Source: Tateyamaria pelophila
GTDB lineage: Bacteria; Pseudomonadota; Alphaproteobacteria; Rhodobacterales; Rhodobacteraceae
Assembly: GCF_019966495.1 (NCBI RefSeq)
Contig: NZ_JAIMIA010000019.1
Span: 1-64,000, forward strand
Direction of reading: 5' to 3'
DNA length: 64,000 nt
Part shown: positions 34,143-44,831 of the stretch, piece after piece
How the letters are laid out: each line of letters opens with the position of its first letter
How positions within the stretch are numbered: the stretch's first letter is position 1
Position numbers and translations under genes: made by a program
Notes under the pieces: generated by a model
What the model was told of the DNA's origin: nothing
The model's database searches: none
What the model saw: the letters and a program-made list of their open reading frames with translations, nothing else

Positions 34143-35926
34143 TCCGCACGCCGCTCCGCCCCCTGGCCCGCATCCTGCCTGCGCGTGCCGCAGGCGAAAG
34201 CACCGATGCCATCGAGCGGGAGAACATACGCAACCGCCATGAGGAAATGCGCGATCGGATGCGCCAGCGTGCAGAGGGCCGCTTGCTGGTGTTGGGCGTG
34301 TTTTTTCTCTGTGCCTTTGTCGTGGTGGGCGTCCGAATGGGCATGCTCGCCACGTCTGAGCCGACCGAGCCGCGGGCCAGTGCGCAAGGGGCGGCGATCT
34401 CGGCCTCCCGTGCAGATATCGTCGATCGTCATGGCCGCTTGCTGGCGACCAATTTCGACACCCATGCCCTTTATGCCCAACCGCCGCAGATGATCGACCC
34501 TGTGGCCGCAGCCAACGGACTTGCCGAGATATTTCCCGATCTGAAGGCCGAAGACCTGATCGAGGATTTCACAGGCAAGCGCAAGTTTCTGTGGATCAAG
34601 AAGAAAATCAGCCCCGAACAGATGCAGGCGGTGCATGAGATTGGTGATCCGGGCTTGCTTTTTGGCCCACGCGACATGCGTCTTTATCCCAACGGATCGC
34701 TGGCGGCGCATGTGCTGGGCGGTGCGTCCTTCGGCAAGGAGGGTGTGAGTGCCGCCGAGGTGATTGGCGTCGCGGGCGTCGAAAAGTACTTTGACGATTA
34801 TCTGCGCGATCCGGCCAATGGTCAAAAACCTTTGCAGCTTTCCCTGGACCTGACGGTGCAGGCCGCAGCGGAGCGTGTGTTGATGGGCGGCATGAAGATC
34901 ATGAATGCGAAGGGGGCGACATCGGTCCTGATGGACGTGAAGACGGGTGAAATCGTTTCGGTCGTATCCTTGCCCCATTTCGACCCCAACAATCGCCCTC
35001 GTCCCGCGATCACGGGGGATCAATCGGACAGCCCCCTCTTTAATCGCTCGGTCCAGGGTGTTTACGAGCTTGGCTCGACCTTCAAGATCTTTGCCGCCGC
35101 ACAGGCGGTGGAGCTTGGTCTGGTGTCGCCCTCGACCATCATTGACACCAAGGGACCGATGCGCGTCGGCGGCTTCCCGATTGGCGAGTTCCGGAACAAG
35201 AATTATGGCGAGCTGAGCGTCTCTGACATCATTGTAAAGTCGTCGAACCGGGGCACGGGCCGTTTGGCGTTGCAGATCGGGATAAAACGACAACAGGATT
35301 TTCTGCGCAGCCTCGGCTTCTTTGATCCCACGTCGTTCGAGATTGTGGAGGCCGCCACAGGCAAACCACTGCTGCCCAAGCGCTGGACTGATCTCAGCTC
35401 TGTCACCATCAGCTATGGGCACGGGCTGTCATCCTCGCCAATGCATCTGGCGGCGGGGTATGCCGCGATCGCCAACGGGGGGCGGGTGGTCAAACCGACC
35501 ATCCTCAAGCAGGACGGTCCCCAGATGGGCGAACGCGTGATGCGAGAAAGCACGGCCAGCGCGGCGCGCGACATGTTGCGGGAGGTTGTGACCAGCGGCA
35601 CGGCGTCCATGGGCGAGGTGCCCGGCTATGCCGTAGGTGGCAAGACCGGTACGGCTGACAAGCCGAGGCCGCGCGGCGGCTATTACGAAGATAAGGTGAT
35701 TGCGACGTTTGCCACTCTGTTTCCATCGCATGATCCCAAATACGTTTTGATCGTGACGTTGGACGAACCGGTCGAGACCAGCGGCGACAAGCCACGCCGC
35801 ACCGCCGGTTGGACAGCCGTGCCCGTCGCCGCCGAGATGATTGGCCGGATCGCGCCCTTGCTTGGGTTGCGGCCAACCGTTGAACCCAAACAACTGGCTG
35901 GTATAACGCTGACCAGCAGCAACTGA
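34139..35926 (+). CDS. ftsI: Septal peptidoglycan transpeptidase FtsI (PBP3)
   Basis: A 595-residue class B penicillin-binding protein. The cytoplasmic tail (1-45) is followed by one membrane helix, a pedestal domain, and the transpeptidase domain with SxxK at GSTFKIF, SxN at KSSNRG and KTG at GGKTGTADK. It crosslinks septal peptidoglycan together with FtsW. Confidence 0.97.
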   Translation: MIRTPLRPLARILPARAAGESTDAIERENIRNRHEEMRDRMRQRAEGRLLVLGVFFLCAFVVVGVRMGMLATSEPTEPRASAQGAAISASRADIVDRHGRLLATNFDTHALYAQPPQMIDPVAAANGLAEIFPDLKAEDLIEDFTGKRKFLWIKKKISPEQMQAVHEIGDPGLLFGPRDMRLYPNGSLAAHVLGGASFGKEGVSAAEVIGVAGVEKYFDDYLRDPANGQKPLQLSLDLTVQAAAERVLMGGMKIMNAKGATSVLMDVKTGEIVSVVSLPHFDPNNRPRPAITGDQSDSPLFNRSVQGVYELGSTFKIFAAAQAVELGLVSPSTIIDTKGPMRVGGFPIGEFRNKNYGELSVSDIIVKSSNRGTGRLALQIGIKRQQDFLRSLGFFDPTSFEIVEAATGKPLLPKRWTDLSSVTISYGHGLSSSPMHLAAGYAAIANGGRVVKPTILKQDGPQMGERVMRESTASAARDMLREVVTSGTASMGEVPGYAVGGKTGTADKPRPRGGYYEDKVIATFATLFPSHDPKYVLIVTLDEPVETSGDKPRRTAGWTAVPVAAEMIGRIAPLLGLRPTVEPKQLAGITLTSSN

Positions 35927-35943
35927 GCCAAAAAGGCCGACAT

Positions 35944-37452
35944 ATGGGTGATCAGGTAAAACCACTTTCAGCGCTGGGCCTGACCGCGCGCAATGGTCGG
36001 GGCCGCGTCGCGCCGAATCCCGTGATCTCGGGGATCGCCGTGGATAGTCGCGAGGTCAAGGATGGTTTCCTCTTTGCCGCGATGCCGGGCGTGCGCATGC
36101 ACGGCGCCGAGTTCATTCAATATGCCGTCCGTATGGGGGCCGTTGCGGTCTTGACCGATGCCGAGGGGGCCGCATTGGCCTCTGAATATCTGGACGATAT
36201 CGCAGTTGTCATCGCCGACGCCCCGCGCGAAGCGTTGTCGCGTGCCGCAGCCCTTTGGTTCGGCGGCCAGCCTGAAACAATGGTCGCCATTACCGGCACC
36301 AATGGCAAAACCTCCGTCTCGACCTTCGTCCGGCAAATATGGATCGAAATGGACCTTCCAGCCGTCAATCTGGGCACAACCGGTGTCGAAGGGGCATGGA
36401 CCGCACCGCTGGCCCATACCACGCCAGAGCCGATTACATTGCACCGGATCCTAGCAGCAGCGAAAGCGGCGGGCATCACCCATGCGGCGATGGAGGCCTC
36501 GTCCCACGGCCTCGACCAGCGTCGTCTGGATGGTGTGGTGCTCAAGGCGGCCGGGTTCACGAACTTTACCCAGGACCATCTGGATTACCACCACACGTTC
36601 GAAGCCTATTTCGATGCCAAGGCGGGGTTGTTTGCGCGGGTTTTGCCAGAGGACGGCATCGCGGTGATCAACATGGATGATCCACGCGGCATCGATATGG
36701 CCGCGATTGCCAGTGCGCGGGGCCAGACGGTTCTGAGCGTGGGCCGCGATGGTGGGGATTTGCACCTGTCGGGGCAGCGTTTCGATGCAACCGGGCAGGA
36801 CGTGCGGTATACCTATCTGGGCAAAAGCTACACGGCGCGTTTGCCGCTGATCGGCGGATTTCAGGCCGACAATGTGATGCTGGCGGCGGGCCTTGTGATC
36901 GCCTGCGGGGCGGAGCCGGAGCGGGTGTTCGAAACCCTGCCGCATCTGCGTACTGTACGCGGGCGTATGCAGCTGGCGGCGCGGCGCGCCAACGGGGCGG
37001 CGGTCTTTGTGGATTATGCACACACACCGGATGCCATCGCCACGGCCCTGGCCGCGATGCGCCCGCATGTAATGGGCAAACTGGTGGCCATCGTCGGCGC
37101 GGGCGGCGATCGGGACGCAGGCAAACGCCCGTTGATGGGGCAGGCTGCGGCCCAAAACGCGGATGTGATTTTTGTCACCGACGACAACCCGCGCAGCGAA
37201 GACCCGGCCACCATCCGGGCCGCCGTGATGGAAGGCGCGACCGGGTTTGCCGCAGACGTAAGTGTCGCGGAAGTGGGCGACCGGGCCGAGGCGATCCTGC
37301 GCGCCGTTGACGTACTTGAACCGGGCGACGCCTTGCTGATCGCGGGCAAGGGTCATGAAAGCGGGCAGATTGTGGGCGAGGATATCCTGCCCTTCGATGA
37401 CGCGGAACAGGCCAGCGTAGCCGTCGCCGCCTTGGAAGGAAGACTGACATGA
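35944..37452 (+). CDS. murE: UDP-MurNAc-L-Ala-D-Glu:meso-diaminopimelate ligase MurE
   Basis: A 502-residue cytoplasmic Mur ligase adding the third stem-peptide residue. The P-loop is ITGTNGKTSVSTF and the substrate block is EASSHGLDQRRLDG. The meso-diaminopimelate-type DNPRSEDP loop is near residue 417, indicating DAP rather than lysine. It overlaps murF by four bases (ATGA). Confidence 0.97.
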   Translation: MGDQVKPLSALGLTARNGRGRVAPNPVISGIAVDSREVKDGFLFAAMPGVRMHGAEFIQYAVRMGAVAVLTDAEGAALASEYLDDIAVVIADAPREALSRAAALWFGGQPETMVAITGTNGKTSVSTFVRQIWIEMDLPAVNLGTTGVEGAWTAPLAHTTPEPITLHRILAAAKAAGITHAAMEASSHGLDQRRLDGVVLKAAGFTNFTQDHLDYHHTFEAYFDAKAGLFARVLPEDGIAVINMDDPRGIDMAAIASARGQTVLSVGRDGGDLHLSGQRFDATGQDVRYTYLGKSYTARLPLIGGFQADNVMLAAGLVIACGAEPERVFETLPHLRTVRGRMQLAARRANGAAVFVDYAHTPDAIATALAAMRPHVMGKLVAIVGAGGDRDAGKRPLMGQAAAQNADVIFVTDDNPRSEDPATIRAAVMEGATGFAADVSVAEVGDRAEAILRAVDVLEPGDALLIAGKGHESGQIVGEDILPFDDAEQASVAVAALEGRLT

Positions 37453-38897
37453 CGCTCTGGACAGCCGCGGAGGCCGCCGAGGCAACGGGCGGACAAACCA
37501 CAGGCGACTGGACCGCGACGGGCGTATCGATCGATACACGCACGCTTGAGCCCGGCGATTTGTTTGTTGCCCTTCAGGCGGCGCGTGACGGCCATGATTT
37601 TGTCGCACAGGCTTTGGCAGCCGGCGCGGCCGCCGCCCTTGTGACTCATGTGCCGGACGGGGTTTCAAACGACGCGCCCTTGCTGATCGTACCGGATGTT
37701 CTTGAAGCGCTGGAAGCCTTGGGCGTTGCAGCCCGCGCCCGGACGCAGGCCCGCGTCGTGGCCATCACCGGCAGCGTCGGCAAGACCTCGACCAAGGAAA
37801 TGCTGCGCGCAATCCTTGGAGATCAGGGCCGCACCCATGCGTCGGTGGCCAGTTACAACAACCACTGGGGCGTGCCGCTGACCTTGGCACGGATGCCGAG
37901 CGACACCGAATATGCGGTGATCGAGATCGGGATGAACCATCCCGGCGAGATTGCCCCTCTGGCCAAAATGGCACGCCCGCATGTGGCAATGATCACTACC
38001 GTCGCCGCCGCCCACCTGGAGGCGTTCGAGAACATCGAAGGGATCGCGCTGGAAAAGGCGGCCATCCTTGAAGGATTGGAATATGGCGGCACAGCCATCC
38101 TGAACAATGATTGTTCGACGGCGGCCATTCTGCAAGCCAAGGCCCATGATCTGAAACGGCGCGATATTGGTTTTGGCGCGCACGGTTATGATTTTGTTCT
38201 GAAGTCTGTGGATTTACGACGCGATACGACGGTGGTGCAAGCCGAGGCGCACGACGCACCGCTTCTGTTCAAGATCGGCGCGGTCGGGAGGCATTTCGCC
38301 ATGAACGGGCTTGGCGCGCTGGCCGCCGCCGAAGCGCTCGGCGCGGATCTGGCGCTTGCGGCACAATCTCTGGGGCGCTGGTCTCCCTACAAGGGGCGCG
38401 GTGCGCGCGAAGTGATTTACCTGGATCCAATCGAAACGCACATGACGCTTGAGTTGATCGACGACAGCTATAACGCCAACCCAACCTCGATGGAGGCCGC
38501 GATGGATGTTCTGGCTGCTGCTGAAGTCACCAATGATATCGGACGTGTCAGCAAGGGCCGCAGGATCGCTTTTGTCGGTGACATGAAGGAGTTGGGCGAT
38601 CAAGGCGCTGACATGCATGCGGATCTGGCAAAGCTGGCCGCGATGCAGGCGATAGACAAGGTGCATTGCATCGGCCCGCTGATGCAGCACCTGCACGCGG
38701 CGTTGCCTGCGGAACAGCAGGGGCTCTGGACGCCTACCGCCACAGAGATGGCGCGCGATATCCGGCGCAGTCTGGACAGTGGGGACGTGGTCTTGGTCAA
38801 GGGCTCGCTGAGCATGAATCTGGCCCTTGTCGTTGACGCCATCCGCAAAATGGGCCATCCGGTGGATATGGGCGCGGACCCACAAGATTATGTTTAG
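37449..38897 (+). CDS. murF: UDP-MurNAc-tripeptide:D-Ala-D-Ala ligase MurF
   Basis: A 482-residue Mur ligase completing the pentapeptide precursor. It has [14 protein letters not shown] (P-loop), [13 protein letters not shown] and the [12 protein letters not shown] block typical of MurF, and [18 protein letters not shown] near residue 337. It is translationally coupled to murE, and mraY follows 11 bp later. Confidence 0.97.
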   Translation: MTLWTAAEAAEATGGQTTGDWTATGVSIDTRTLEPGDLFVALQAARDGHDFVAQALAAGAAAALVTHVPDGVSNDAPLLIVPDVLEALEALGVAARARTQARVVAITGSVGKTSTKEMLRAILGDQGRTHASVASYNNHWGVPLTLARMPSDTEYAVIEIGMNHPGEIAPLAKMARPHVAMITTVAAAHLEAFENIEGIALEKAAILEGLEYGGTAILNNDCSTAAILQAKAHDLKRRDIGFGAHGYDFVLKSVDLRRDTTVVQAEAHDAPLLFKIGAVGRHFAMNGLGALAAAEALGADLALAAQSLGRWSPYKGRGAREVIYLDPIETHMTLELIDDSYNANPTSMEAAMDVLAAAEVTNDIGRVSKGRRIAFVGDMKELGDQGADMHADLAKLAAMQAIDKVHCIGPLMQHLHAALPAEQQGLWTPTATEMARDIRRSLDSGDVVLVKGSLSMNLALVVDAIRKMGHPVDMGADPQDYV

Positions 38898-38908
38898 GAT
38901 CGGCTGAA

Positions 38909-39991
38909 ATGCTCTATTGGTTGACGGCGCTTTCGGATGGCGGGGATTTTTTCAACCTCTTCCGCTACATCACATTCCGTGCCGGCGGAGCGTTCCTGAC
39001 AGCGCTGGTGTTCGGATTTCTGTTTGGCAAGCCGCTGATCGCGGTCTTGCGGCGCAGACAGGGCAAAGGCCAGCCGATCCGCGATGACGGTCCCGAAGGA
39101 CATTTTTCCAAAGCGGGCACGCCGACAATGGGCGGGTTGCTGATCGTAGGTGCGTTGACCACGTCCACACTGCTGTGGGCGCGTCTGGACAATCCGTTCG
39201 TGTGGATCGTGCTCGGAGTGACACTGGCCTTCGGATTGATCGGATTTGCCGACGATTATGCAAAAGTATCGAAACAAACGACTGCGGGCGTGCCGGGCAA
39301 GGTGCGCCTTTTGTTGGGGTTTGTGATCGCAGGACTTGCGGCCTATTTCGCCACCATCAGCCACCCCGAAACCTTGCAAAATCAACTAGCTTTACCGGTT
39401 TTCAAAGACGTTCTGGTGAATATGGGGTTTCTGTTCATCCCTTTCGCGATGATCGTCATCGTGGGATCTGCCAATGCGGTCAACCTGACCGACGGGCTGG
39501 ACGGGCTGGCAATCATGCCGGTGATGATCGCGGGCGGCACGTTGGGTATCATCGCCTATGCGGTGGGTCGGGTGGACTTCACTGAATATCTGGACGTGCA
39601 TTATGTGCCGGGCACCGGCGAATTGCTGATCTTTACCGCGGCCCTCTTTGGCGGTGGCCTGGGCTTTTTATGGTACAATGCGCCGCCTGCGGCAGTCTTC
39701 ATGGGTGACACGGGCTCGCTGGCTCTGGGGGGCGCGTTGGGGGCCATCGCAGTGGCCACCAAGCACGAACTGGTTCTCGCGATCGTGGGGGGGCTCTTCG
39801 TCGTCGAGGCGCTCAGCGTGATCATCCAGGTGCTCTATTTCAAACGTACAGGCAAGCGCGTCTTCCTGATGGCGCCGATCCACCATCACTACGAGAAAAA
39901 GGGCTGGGCGGAGCCACAGATCGTGATCCGGTTCTGGATCATTTCCTTGATCCTGGCGATGATCGGTCTGGCCACACTCAAGGTGCGCTGA
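38909..39991 (+). CDS. mraY: Phospho-MurNAc-pentapeptide transferase MraY
   Basis: A 360-residue polytopic inner-membrane enzyme making lipid I from UDP-MurNAc-pentapeptide and undecaprenyl phosphate. Signature blocks are [44 protein letters not shown] and the HHHYEKKGW motif. Ten hydrophobic segments are seen, as expected. Confidence 0.97.
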   Translation: MLYWLTALSDGGDFFNLFRYITFRAGGAFLTALVFGFLFGKPLIAVLRRRQGKGQPIRDDGPEGHFSKAGTPTMGGLLIVGALTTSTLLWARLDNPFVWIVLGVTLAFGLIGFADDYAKVSKQTTAGVPGKVRLLLGFVIAGLAAYFATISHPETLQNQLALPVFKDVLVNMGFLFIPFAMIVIVGSANAVNLTDGLDGLAIMPVMIAGGTLGIIAYAVGRVDFTEYLDVHYVPGTGELLIFTAALFGGGLGFLWYNAPPAAVFMGDTGSLALGGALGAIAVATKHELVLAIVGGLFVVEALSVIIQVLYFKRTGKRVFLMAPIHHHYEKKGWAEPQIVIRFWIISLILAMIGLATLKVR

Positions 39992-40216
39992 TGGCGCGGA
40001 CCCTCGCCACAGACGCAAACCGTGGCTCCGGTCGCACCATCGGAGCAGTTTCGATCTACTTTCTCCTAATCGACACTGCGTGCGACGTAACCAGACAGGT
40101 CCTCCGCGACCGACAGGAAAAGGCGTGGTGAAGGTGGTTTTTCTCTTGGCCCAAAATATCCCGGGGAGTGTGAGGGGCTGGCCCCTCACTCCGACGCGCG
40201 CAAAGGGCGATGCGAT
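39992..40216. repeat. mraY-murD spacer with Rhodobacteraceae-type repeat, copy 2
   Basis: The spacer is 225 bp inside an otherwise tightly packed operon. Bases 40138-40195 carry TTTCTCTTGGCCCAAAATAT, CCCGGGGAG and the hairpin GTGAGGGGC-TG-GCCCCTCAC (40168-40187). They are related to the inverse of the block at 22990-23017. A 46-codon frame starts at the A of the mraY stop (39991-40131) but has no protein-like features I trust. Confidence 0.55.
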
Positions 40217-41611
40217 ATGATCCCGGTGCGCGGCGTGAATGGTGCACGCGTTGCTGTTCTTGGTCTTGGACGATCCGGTCTGTCAGCCGCACGGGCGCTG
40301 GCGGAAGGCGGGGCGACGCCCATATGCTGGGATGACAATCCGGATGCCCGTATCAAGGCCGAAGCCGAAGGGTTCGACTGCGTTGACCTGAAACGGGCGG
40401 GGGCCTTTGACGACGTTTCGCGGCTGATCGTCAGTCCCGGCATTCCGCATCTCTACCCTGCGCCGAACGCTGTCATCTCGGCGGCGCTTGCGGCAGGGGT
40501 GCCGGTCGACAATGACATCGGGCTGTTCTTCCAGTCCTTCGCGACGCCGGAGTGGGACAACTTCGACAGCGCACCGCGGGTGATTGCCGTGACCGGCTCG
40601 AACGGGAAATCGACCACCTCTGCCCTGTTGCATCACATCATGCAGGTCGCTGGACGCCCGTCGCAATTGGCCGGCAATATCGGGCGCGGCGTGTTGGATA
40701 TCGACCCACCGCATGACGGTGAAGTGATCGTTTTGGAACTGTCCAGCTACCAGACGGATCTGGCCCGCAATCTGACACCGGATGTGGCGGTTTTCACGAA
40801 CCTGTCGCCGGATCATCTGGACCGGCACGGCGGCATGGGCGGATATTTTGCGGCCAAGCGTCGGCTTTTCGCCGAGGGCGGACCTGATCGCGCCGTGATC
40901 GGGGTTGACGAGGACGAGGGGCGTTTCCTCGCGGGTCAGTTGAGCGAAGGTCCCACGGATGACCGGGTCATCCGGGTTTCTGTGGAACAGAAACTGACCG
41001 GACCGGGATGGCAGGTTTTTGCCCGCAAGGGGTATCTGTCCGAATACCGTAAGGGTCGGCAGGTGGCGTCGATAGATCTGCGCGATATTGGCGGGTTGCC
41101 GGGCGCGCATAATCATCAAAACGCGTGTTCCGCTTACGCGGCGGCCCGCGCCGTTGGCATCGCCCCCAAGGTGATCGAGGCCGCGTTTCGGTCCTTTGCG
41201 GGCCTGCCCCACCGCAGCCAGTTGATCGCGGAAGCGGGTGGCGTGCGTTTCGTCAACGACAGCAAGGCCACGAATGTGGACAGCGCGGCCAAGGCTCTGG
41301 CGGCGTTTGACAACATCTTGTGGATCTGTGGTGGCCTTCAGAAAGACGGTGGTCTCGACGGTGTGAATGCCGCATCGGGCTCGGTCAAGAAAGCCTACGT
41401 GATCGGGCGCGAGGCTGCACATTTCGCGATGCAATTGACCGTGGATACCCACGTATGCAACACGATGGAGGCAGCCGTGGAAGCCGCCATGGCAGACGCA
41501 AAGTCCGGAGACGTCGTCCTTTTGGCGCCCGCCGCGGCCAGCTTCGATCAATATGACAGTTTTGAGCGGCGCGGCGAGGATTTCATCGCGCAGGTCAAGG
41601 CCAGGCTGTGA
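40217..41611 (+). CDS. murD: UDP-MurNAc-L-alanine:D-glutamate ligase MurD
   Basis: A 464-residue Mur ligase adding D-Glu. It has an N-terminal Rossmann-like domain ([20 protein letters not shown]), the P-loop [24 protein letters not shown] and the [11 protein letters not shown] block, and [19 protein letters not shown] in the C-terminal half. AAAGGG precedes the start. Its stop is followed by an oppositely oriented gene. Confidence 0.97.
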   Translation: MIPVRGVNGARVAVLGLGRSGLSAARALAEGGATPICWDDNPDARIKAEAEGFDCVDLKRAGAFDDVSRLIVSPGIPHLYPAPNAVISAALAAGVPVDNDIGLFFQSFATPEWDNFDSAPRVIAVTGSNGKSTTSALLHHIMQVAGRPSQLAGNIGRGVLDIDPPHDGEVIVLELSSYQTDLARNLTPDVAVFTNLSPDHLDRHGGMGGYFAAKRRLFAEGGPDRAVIGVDEDEGRFLAGQLSEGPTDDRVIRVSVEQKLTGPGWQVFARKGYLSEYRKGRQVASIDLRDIGGLPGAHNHQNACSAYAAARAVGIAPKVIEAAFRSFAGLPHRSQLIAEAGGVRFVNDSKATNVDSAAKALAAFDNILWICGGLQKDGGLDGVNAASGSVKKAYVIGREAAHFAMQLTVDTHVCNTMEAAVEAAMADAKSGDVVLLAPAAASFDQYDSFERRGEDFIAQVKARL

Positions 41612-41688
41612 TGCTCTGATCCAAAGGAGCGCCTTTCAGGCGCACTCTGTTTTGATTTGGTCAGGCCGCGGGCGGGCCAAGACGCCGA

Positions 41689-42864
41689 TCAGCTTTGCAG
41701 GGCGCGGGCGGCGGCCATGGCGGACGACCACGCCCATTGGAAGTTGTATCCACCGAGCCAGCCGGTCACATCCACTGCTTCGCCGATGAAATAAAGACCG
41801 GGCACGTTTTTCGACATCATGGTTTTTGAGCTCAGACCGTCGGTTGCGACGCCGCCGCGTGTCACCTCTGCGGTGCGGTAGCCTTCGGTGCCGCCTGGGA
41901 TCAGTTGCCAGGCCGTCAGGTCCTGGCAGATCGCGTCGATGCGACTGTCGGAGAGGTCTCCGAGCCGCCCCGACAGGTCGATCTGGTCGCTCAGGTGTTC
42001 CACAAGTCGACCGGGCAGATGTTTTGCAAGCTCGGTGGTGAGCGCTTTCTTGCCGTCTTCGGTGCGTTTTTGGCGCAGCACCGTGCCAAAATCCGTATCC
42101 GGTGCGAGGTGGACCGTGATCGGATGCCCAGCCGCCCAATAGCTGGAAGCTTGCAGGATCGCCGGGCCAGACAGCCCGCGATGGGTGAACAGCATCGCCT
42201 CGTCAAAGCTTGGGCCGTCGGCGGTGATCCGCGCGGGGCAGGCCACGCCGGAGATGTCGGCAAAGCGCCCGTCTGCAAAGGTAAACGGCACCAAGGCCGG
42301 GTCCGTTTCGGTGATCCGGTGACCGAATTGGCGGGCGATGTCGTAGGCAAAACCGGTCGCACCCATCTTGGGGATGGATTTGCCCCCTGTCGCGATGACG
42401 ACGTTGTGCGCTGTGATCGGCTTGGTCTGGCCGTCTTTTGCCAGGGCGGCCGTGAAGCCGGTGCTGTTTTTTTCCAGATCGCTGATGCTGGCTTGCAAGC
42501 GCAGGTCGACCCCGGCATCTTGCATCAGGTTGCGCAGCATCGCGATGATCTCTTTGGCGGAGACGTCGCAAAAAAGCTGGCCCAAAGTCTTTTCGTGCCA
42601 GGCGATGTTGTGCTGGTTGATCAGGTCGATGAAATCCCATTGGGTATACCGGGCCAGCGCGGATTTGGCGAAATGGGGGTTTTCGCTGATGAAGGCCTGC
42701 GGTTCGCAATACAGGTTCGTAAAGTTGCAGCGTCCACCGCCCGAGATGCGAATTTTCTCGCCCGGAGCACGTGCATGATCCACAAGCAGCACCCGACCAC
42801 CCGCATAGGCTGCACACATCATGCCGGCGGCTCCGGCGCCAATCACCAACGTATCAAAATCCAT
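41689..42864 (-). CDS. HI0933/YhiN-family flavoprotein (NAD(P)/FAD-dependent oxidoreductase)
   Basis: A 391-residue protein with an N-terminal dinucleotide-binding motif (DTLVIGAGAAGMMCAAYAG) and the family hallmark KIRISGGGRCNFTN near residue 36. The central VIATGGKSIPKMGATGFAYD and C-terminal GLYFIGEAVDVTGWLGGYNFQWA are also typical. Proteins of this family bind FAD, but their reaction is not established. It is inserted on the opposite strand between murD and ftsW. GGGGAGG supports the start at 42864. Confidence 0.9.
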   Translation of the reverse strand: MDFDTLVIGAGAAGMMCAAYAGGRVLLVDHARAPGEKIRISGGGRCNFTNLYCEPQAFISENPHFAKSALARYTQWDFIDLINQHNIAWHEKTLGQLFCDVSAKEIIAMLRNLMQDAGVDLRLQASISDLEKNSTGFTAALAKDGQTKPITAHNVVIATGGKSIPKMGATGFAYDIARQFGHRITETDPALVPFTFADGRFADISGVACPARITADGPSFDEAMLFTHRGLSGPAILQASSYWAAGHPITVHLAPDTDFGTVLRQKRTEDGKKALTTELAKHLPGRLVEHLSDQIDLSGRLGDLSDSRIDAICQDLTAWQLIPGGTEGYRTAEVTRGGVATDGLSSKTMMSKNVPGLYFIGEAVDVTGWLGGYNFQWAWSSAMAAARALQS

Positions 42865-42969
42865 GACCTCCCCGTGCAGGATTGCACAGAAAGGGTCAAG
42901 CCTGTGCACTTGTGATGTGCAATGCGGCGGTTATCTCAAGAGTTCAGTCGTTCCAAAGGAGATCGCATC

Positions 42970-43497
42970 ATGACAGCACTGGCCGCAGGCACCCATTTTC
43001 CCCAGATTGAAATTCCCCGTCTGGGCGAGGTCACTATCACTTTGGGCATCCCGCAAGAGGGGCGTGATTGGCAACTGGTCGTGATCTATCGTGGTCTGCA
43101 TTGTCCGCTGTGCAAAAAATACCTTGCCCAGCTTGAAGAAATGCAGGGCCAGTTTCATGAGATCGGTGTCGATGTGGTCGTCGCTTCAGGTGATCCCGAG
43201 GCAAAAGCGCAAGTGATGACCGATGAGAAGGGCTTGAGCCTGCCGATGGGGTACGGCTTGAGCGTGGAGCAGATGAAAACGCTGGGACTTTATGTATCCG
43301 ATCCGCGCAGCGCTCAGGAGACCGACCGCCCATTCGCAGAGCCTGGTCTGTTCGTGATCAATGGTGAAGGGCGCATCCAGATGGTCGACGTTTCCAACGC
43401 ACCGTTCCTGCGTCCCGACCTGCCGGGGGTCCTCGGCGGCATCACTTTTATCCGCAACAACGATTATCCTATCCGAGGCACGCATAAAGCCGCCTAA
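42970..43497 (+). CDS. Peroxiredoxin-like AhpC/TSA-family protein
   Basis: A 175-residue thioredoxin-fold protein. The redox site reads IYRGLHCPLCKKYLAQLEEM, a CxxC within an AhpC/TSA-type setting. The typical peroxiredoxin Thr-x-x-Cys motif is replaced, so it may act as a thiol oxidoreductase rather than a true peroxidase. No signal peptide is present. AAAGGAG supports the start at 42970. It is divergent from the flavoprotein gene (105-bp gap) and followed by its own terminator, so the pair is a self-contained insert in the dcw cluster. Confidence 0.85.
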   Translation: MTALAAGTHFPQIEIPRLGEVTITLGIPQEGRDWQLVVIYRGLHCPLCKKYLAQLEEMQGQFHEIGVDVVVASGDPEAKAQVMTDEKGLSLPMGYGLSVEQMKTLGLYVSDPRSAQETDRPFAEPGLFVINGEGRIQMVDVSNAPFLRPDLPGVLGGITFIRNNDYPIRGTHKAA

Positions 43498-43502
43498 ATT
43501 CA

Positions 43503-43545
43503 CGCGCGGGCAAGCCCAACAAAAGCTGGCCCGCGCGCGCCTTTT
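43503..43545 (+). terminator. Terminator after the peroxiredoxin-like gene
   Basis: CGCGCGGGC pairs perfectly with GCCCGCGCG around a 17-nt loop, followed by CGCCTTTT. It separates the redox insert from ftsW. Confidence 0.7.
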
Positions 43546-43618
43546 GAGCTATGCTACGCAGCATACCCCGGCCAAAACGGGGAACTGAGGCGGATTACAG
43601 GCAATAAGGCGGCAGATC

Positions 43619-44785
43619 ATGACTGAAATGGTCTATGGTGCAGTTCCGATACGGGACGGCGAACCCATTCTTCCAAAATGGTGGCGGACAATCGACAAGT
43701 GGTCATTGTCCTGTGTTCTGATCCTCTTTGCGATCGGAATGCTGCTGGGCTTTGCGGCGTCCGTGCCGCTGGCGGAAAAGAACGGGTTTCCCCCGTTTCA
43801 CTACGTGACACGGCAGGCGATATTTGGCGGCGGTGCGCTGATCGCAATGATCCTGACCTCGATGATGTCCCCGGTTCTGGTGCGGCGCCTCGCCGTCCTG
43901 GGGTTTCTGGTGGCGTTCGTGGCCCTGGTTTTCCTGCCCTTTTTCGGAACGGACTTCGGTAAGGGCGCAATGCGCTGGTATTCGCTGGGTTTTGCGTCCG
44001 TCCAGCCGTCCGAGTTTCTCAAGCCTGGCTTTGTCGTTGCGGCGGCCTGGATGATGGCGGCCAGTCAGGATATCAATGGCCCGCCCGGCAGGCTCTGGTC
44101 TTTCGCGCTTTGCATCTCGATCGTTCTGATGCTGGCCTTGCAACCTGATTTCGGGCAGGCTGCTCTGGTTCTGTTCGGATGGGGCGTGATGTATTTTGTG
44201 GCGGGTGCCCCTATCCTGCTGCTTGTCGGGATGGCGGGCCTCGTCATTTTCGGCGGCACCATCGCCTATTCCAATTCGGAGCACTTTGCCCGTCGCATCG
44301 ACGGTTTTCTGAGCCCCGATGTCGATCCGCGTACGCAGCTGGGATATGCCACCAATGCGATCCAGGAGGGCGGTCTTTTCGGGGTCGGTGTGGGCGAAGG
44401 AGAAGTGAAATGGTCGCTGCCGGATGCCCATACGGATTTCATCATCGCAGTGGCGGCCGAGGAATACGGCCTTGTTCTCGTGCTTTGCATTATTGCGCTC
44501 TACACAGGCATTGTCGTGCGATCCCTGTTGCGGCTTGTACGTGAACGCGATCCGTTTATTCGGCTGGCCGGCACCGGGCTGGCCTGCATGTTCGGCGTTC
44601 AGGCGATGATCAACATGGGTGTGGCTGTGCGCCTTTTGCCGGCAAAAGGCATGACGCTGCCGTTTGTATCTTACGGTGGATCCTCCGTTATTGCGTCCGG
44701 CATCGCCATCGGCATGTTGTTGGCCTTTACCCGGACACGGCCGCAAGGCGAGATTTCGGATTTGCTGGGACGGGGGCACAGATGA
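43619..44785 (+). CDS. ftsW: Septal peptidoglycan glycosyltransferase FtsW
   Basis: A 388-residue SEDS-family membrane enzyme polymerising lipid II at the septum with FtsI. Ten hydrophobic segments are present. Conserved blocks are [31 protein letters not shown], the large loop [19 protein letters not shown] and [10 protein letters not shown] near the C-terminus. It needs its own promoter because the preceding terminator blocks read-through. Confidence 0.95.
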   Translation: MTEMVYGAVPIRDGEPILPKWWRTIDKWSLSCVLILFAIGMLLGFAASVPLAEKNGFPPFHYVTRQAIFGGGALIAMILTSMMSPVLVRRLAVLGFLVAFVALVFLPFFGTDFGKGAMRWYSLGFASVQPSEFLKPGFVVAAAWMMAASQDINGPPGRLWSFALCISIVLMLALQPDFGQAALVLFGWGVMYFVAGAPILLLVGMAGLVIFGGTIAYSNSEHFARRIDGFLSPDVDPRTQLGYATNAIQEGGLFGVGVGEGEVKWSLPDAHTDFIIAVAAEEYGLVLVLCIIALYTGIVVRSLLRLVRERDPFIRLAGTGLACMFGVQAMINMGVAVRLLPAKGMTLPFVSYGGSSVIASGIAIGMLLAFTRTRPQGEISDLLGRGHR

Positions 44786-44831
44786 TCATCCGTGGCAGAG
44801 GCGGAGTAAACGCCGCCTTACGGGGAAGGCG
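44786..44831. repeat. Hairpin repeat in the ftsW-murG spacer
   Basis: AGGCGG-N8-CCGCCT (44796-44815) is followed by TACGGGGAAGG immediately before the murG start. The CCGCCTTACGGGG block also occurs near 22907. Here the repeat supplies the ribosome-binding region (GGGGAAGG) of murG. Confidence 0.45.

Noticed and set aside
39991-40131. A 46-codon frame overlapping the mraY stop codon
   Set aside because: The product has no domain, signal peptide or recognisable conservation, and the region runs into an intergenic repeat.
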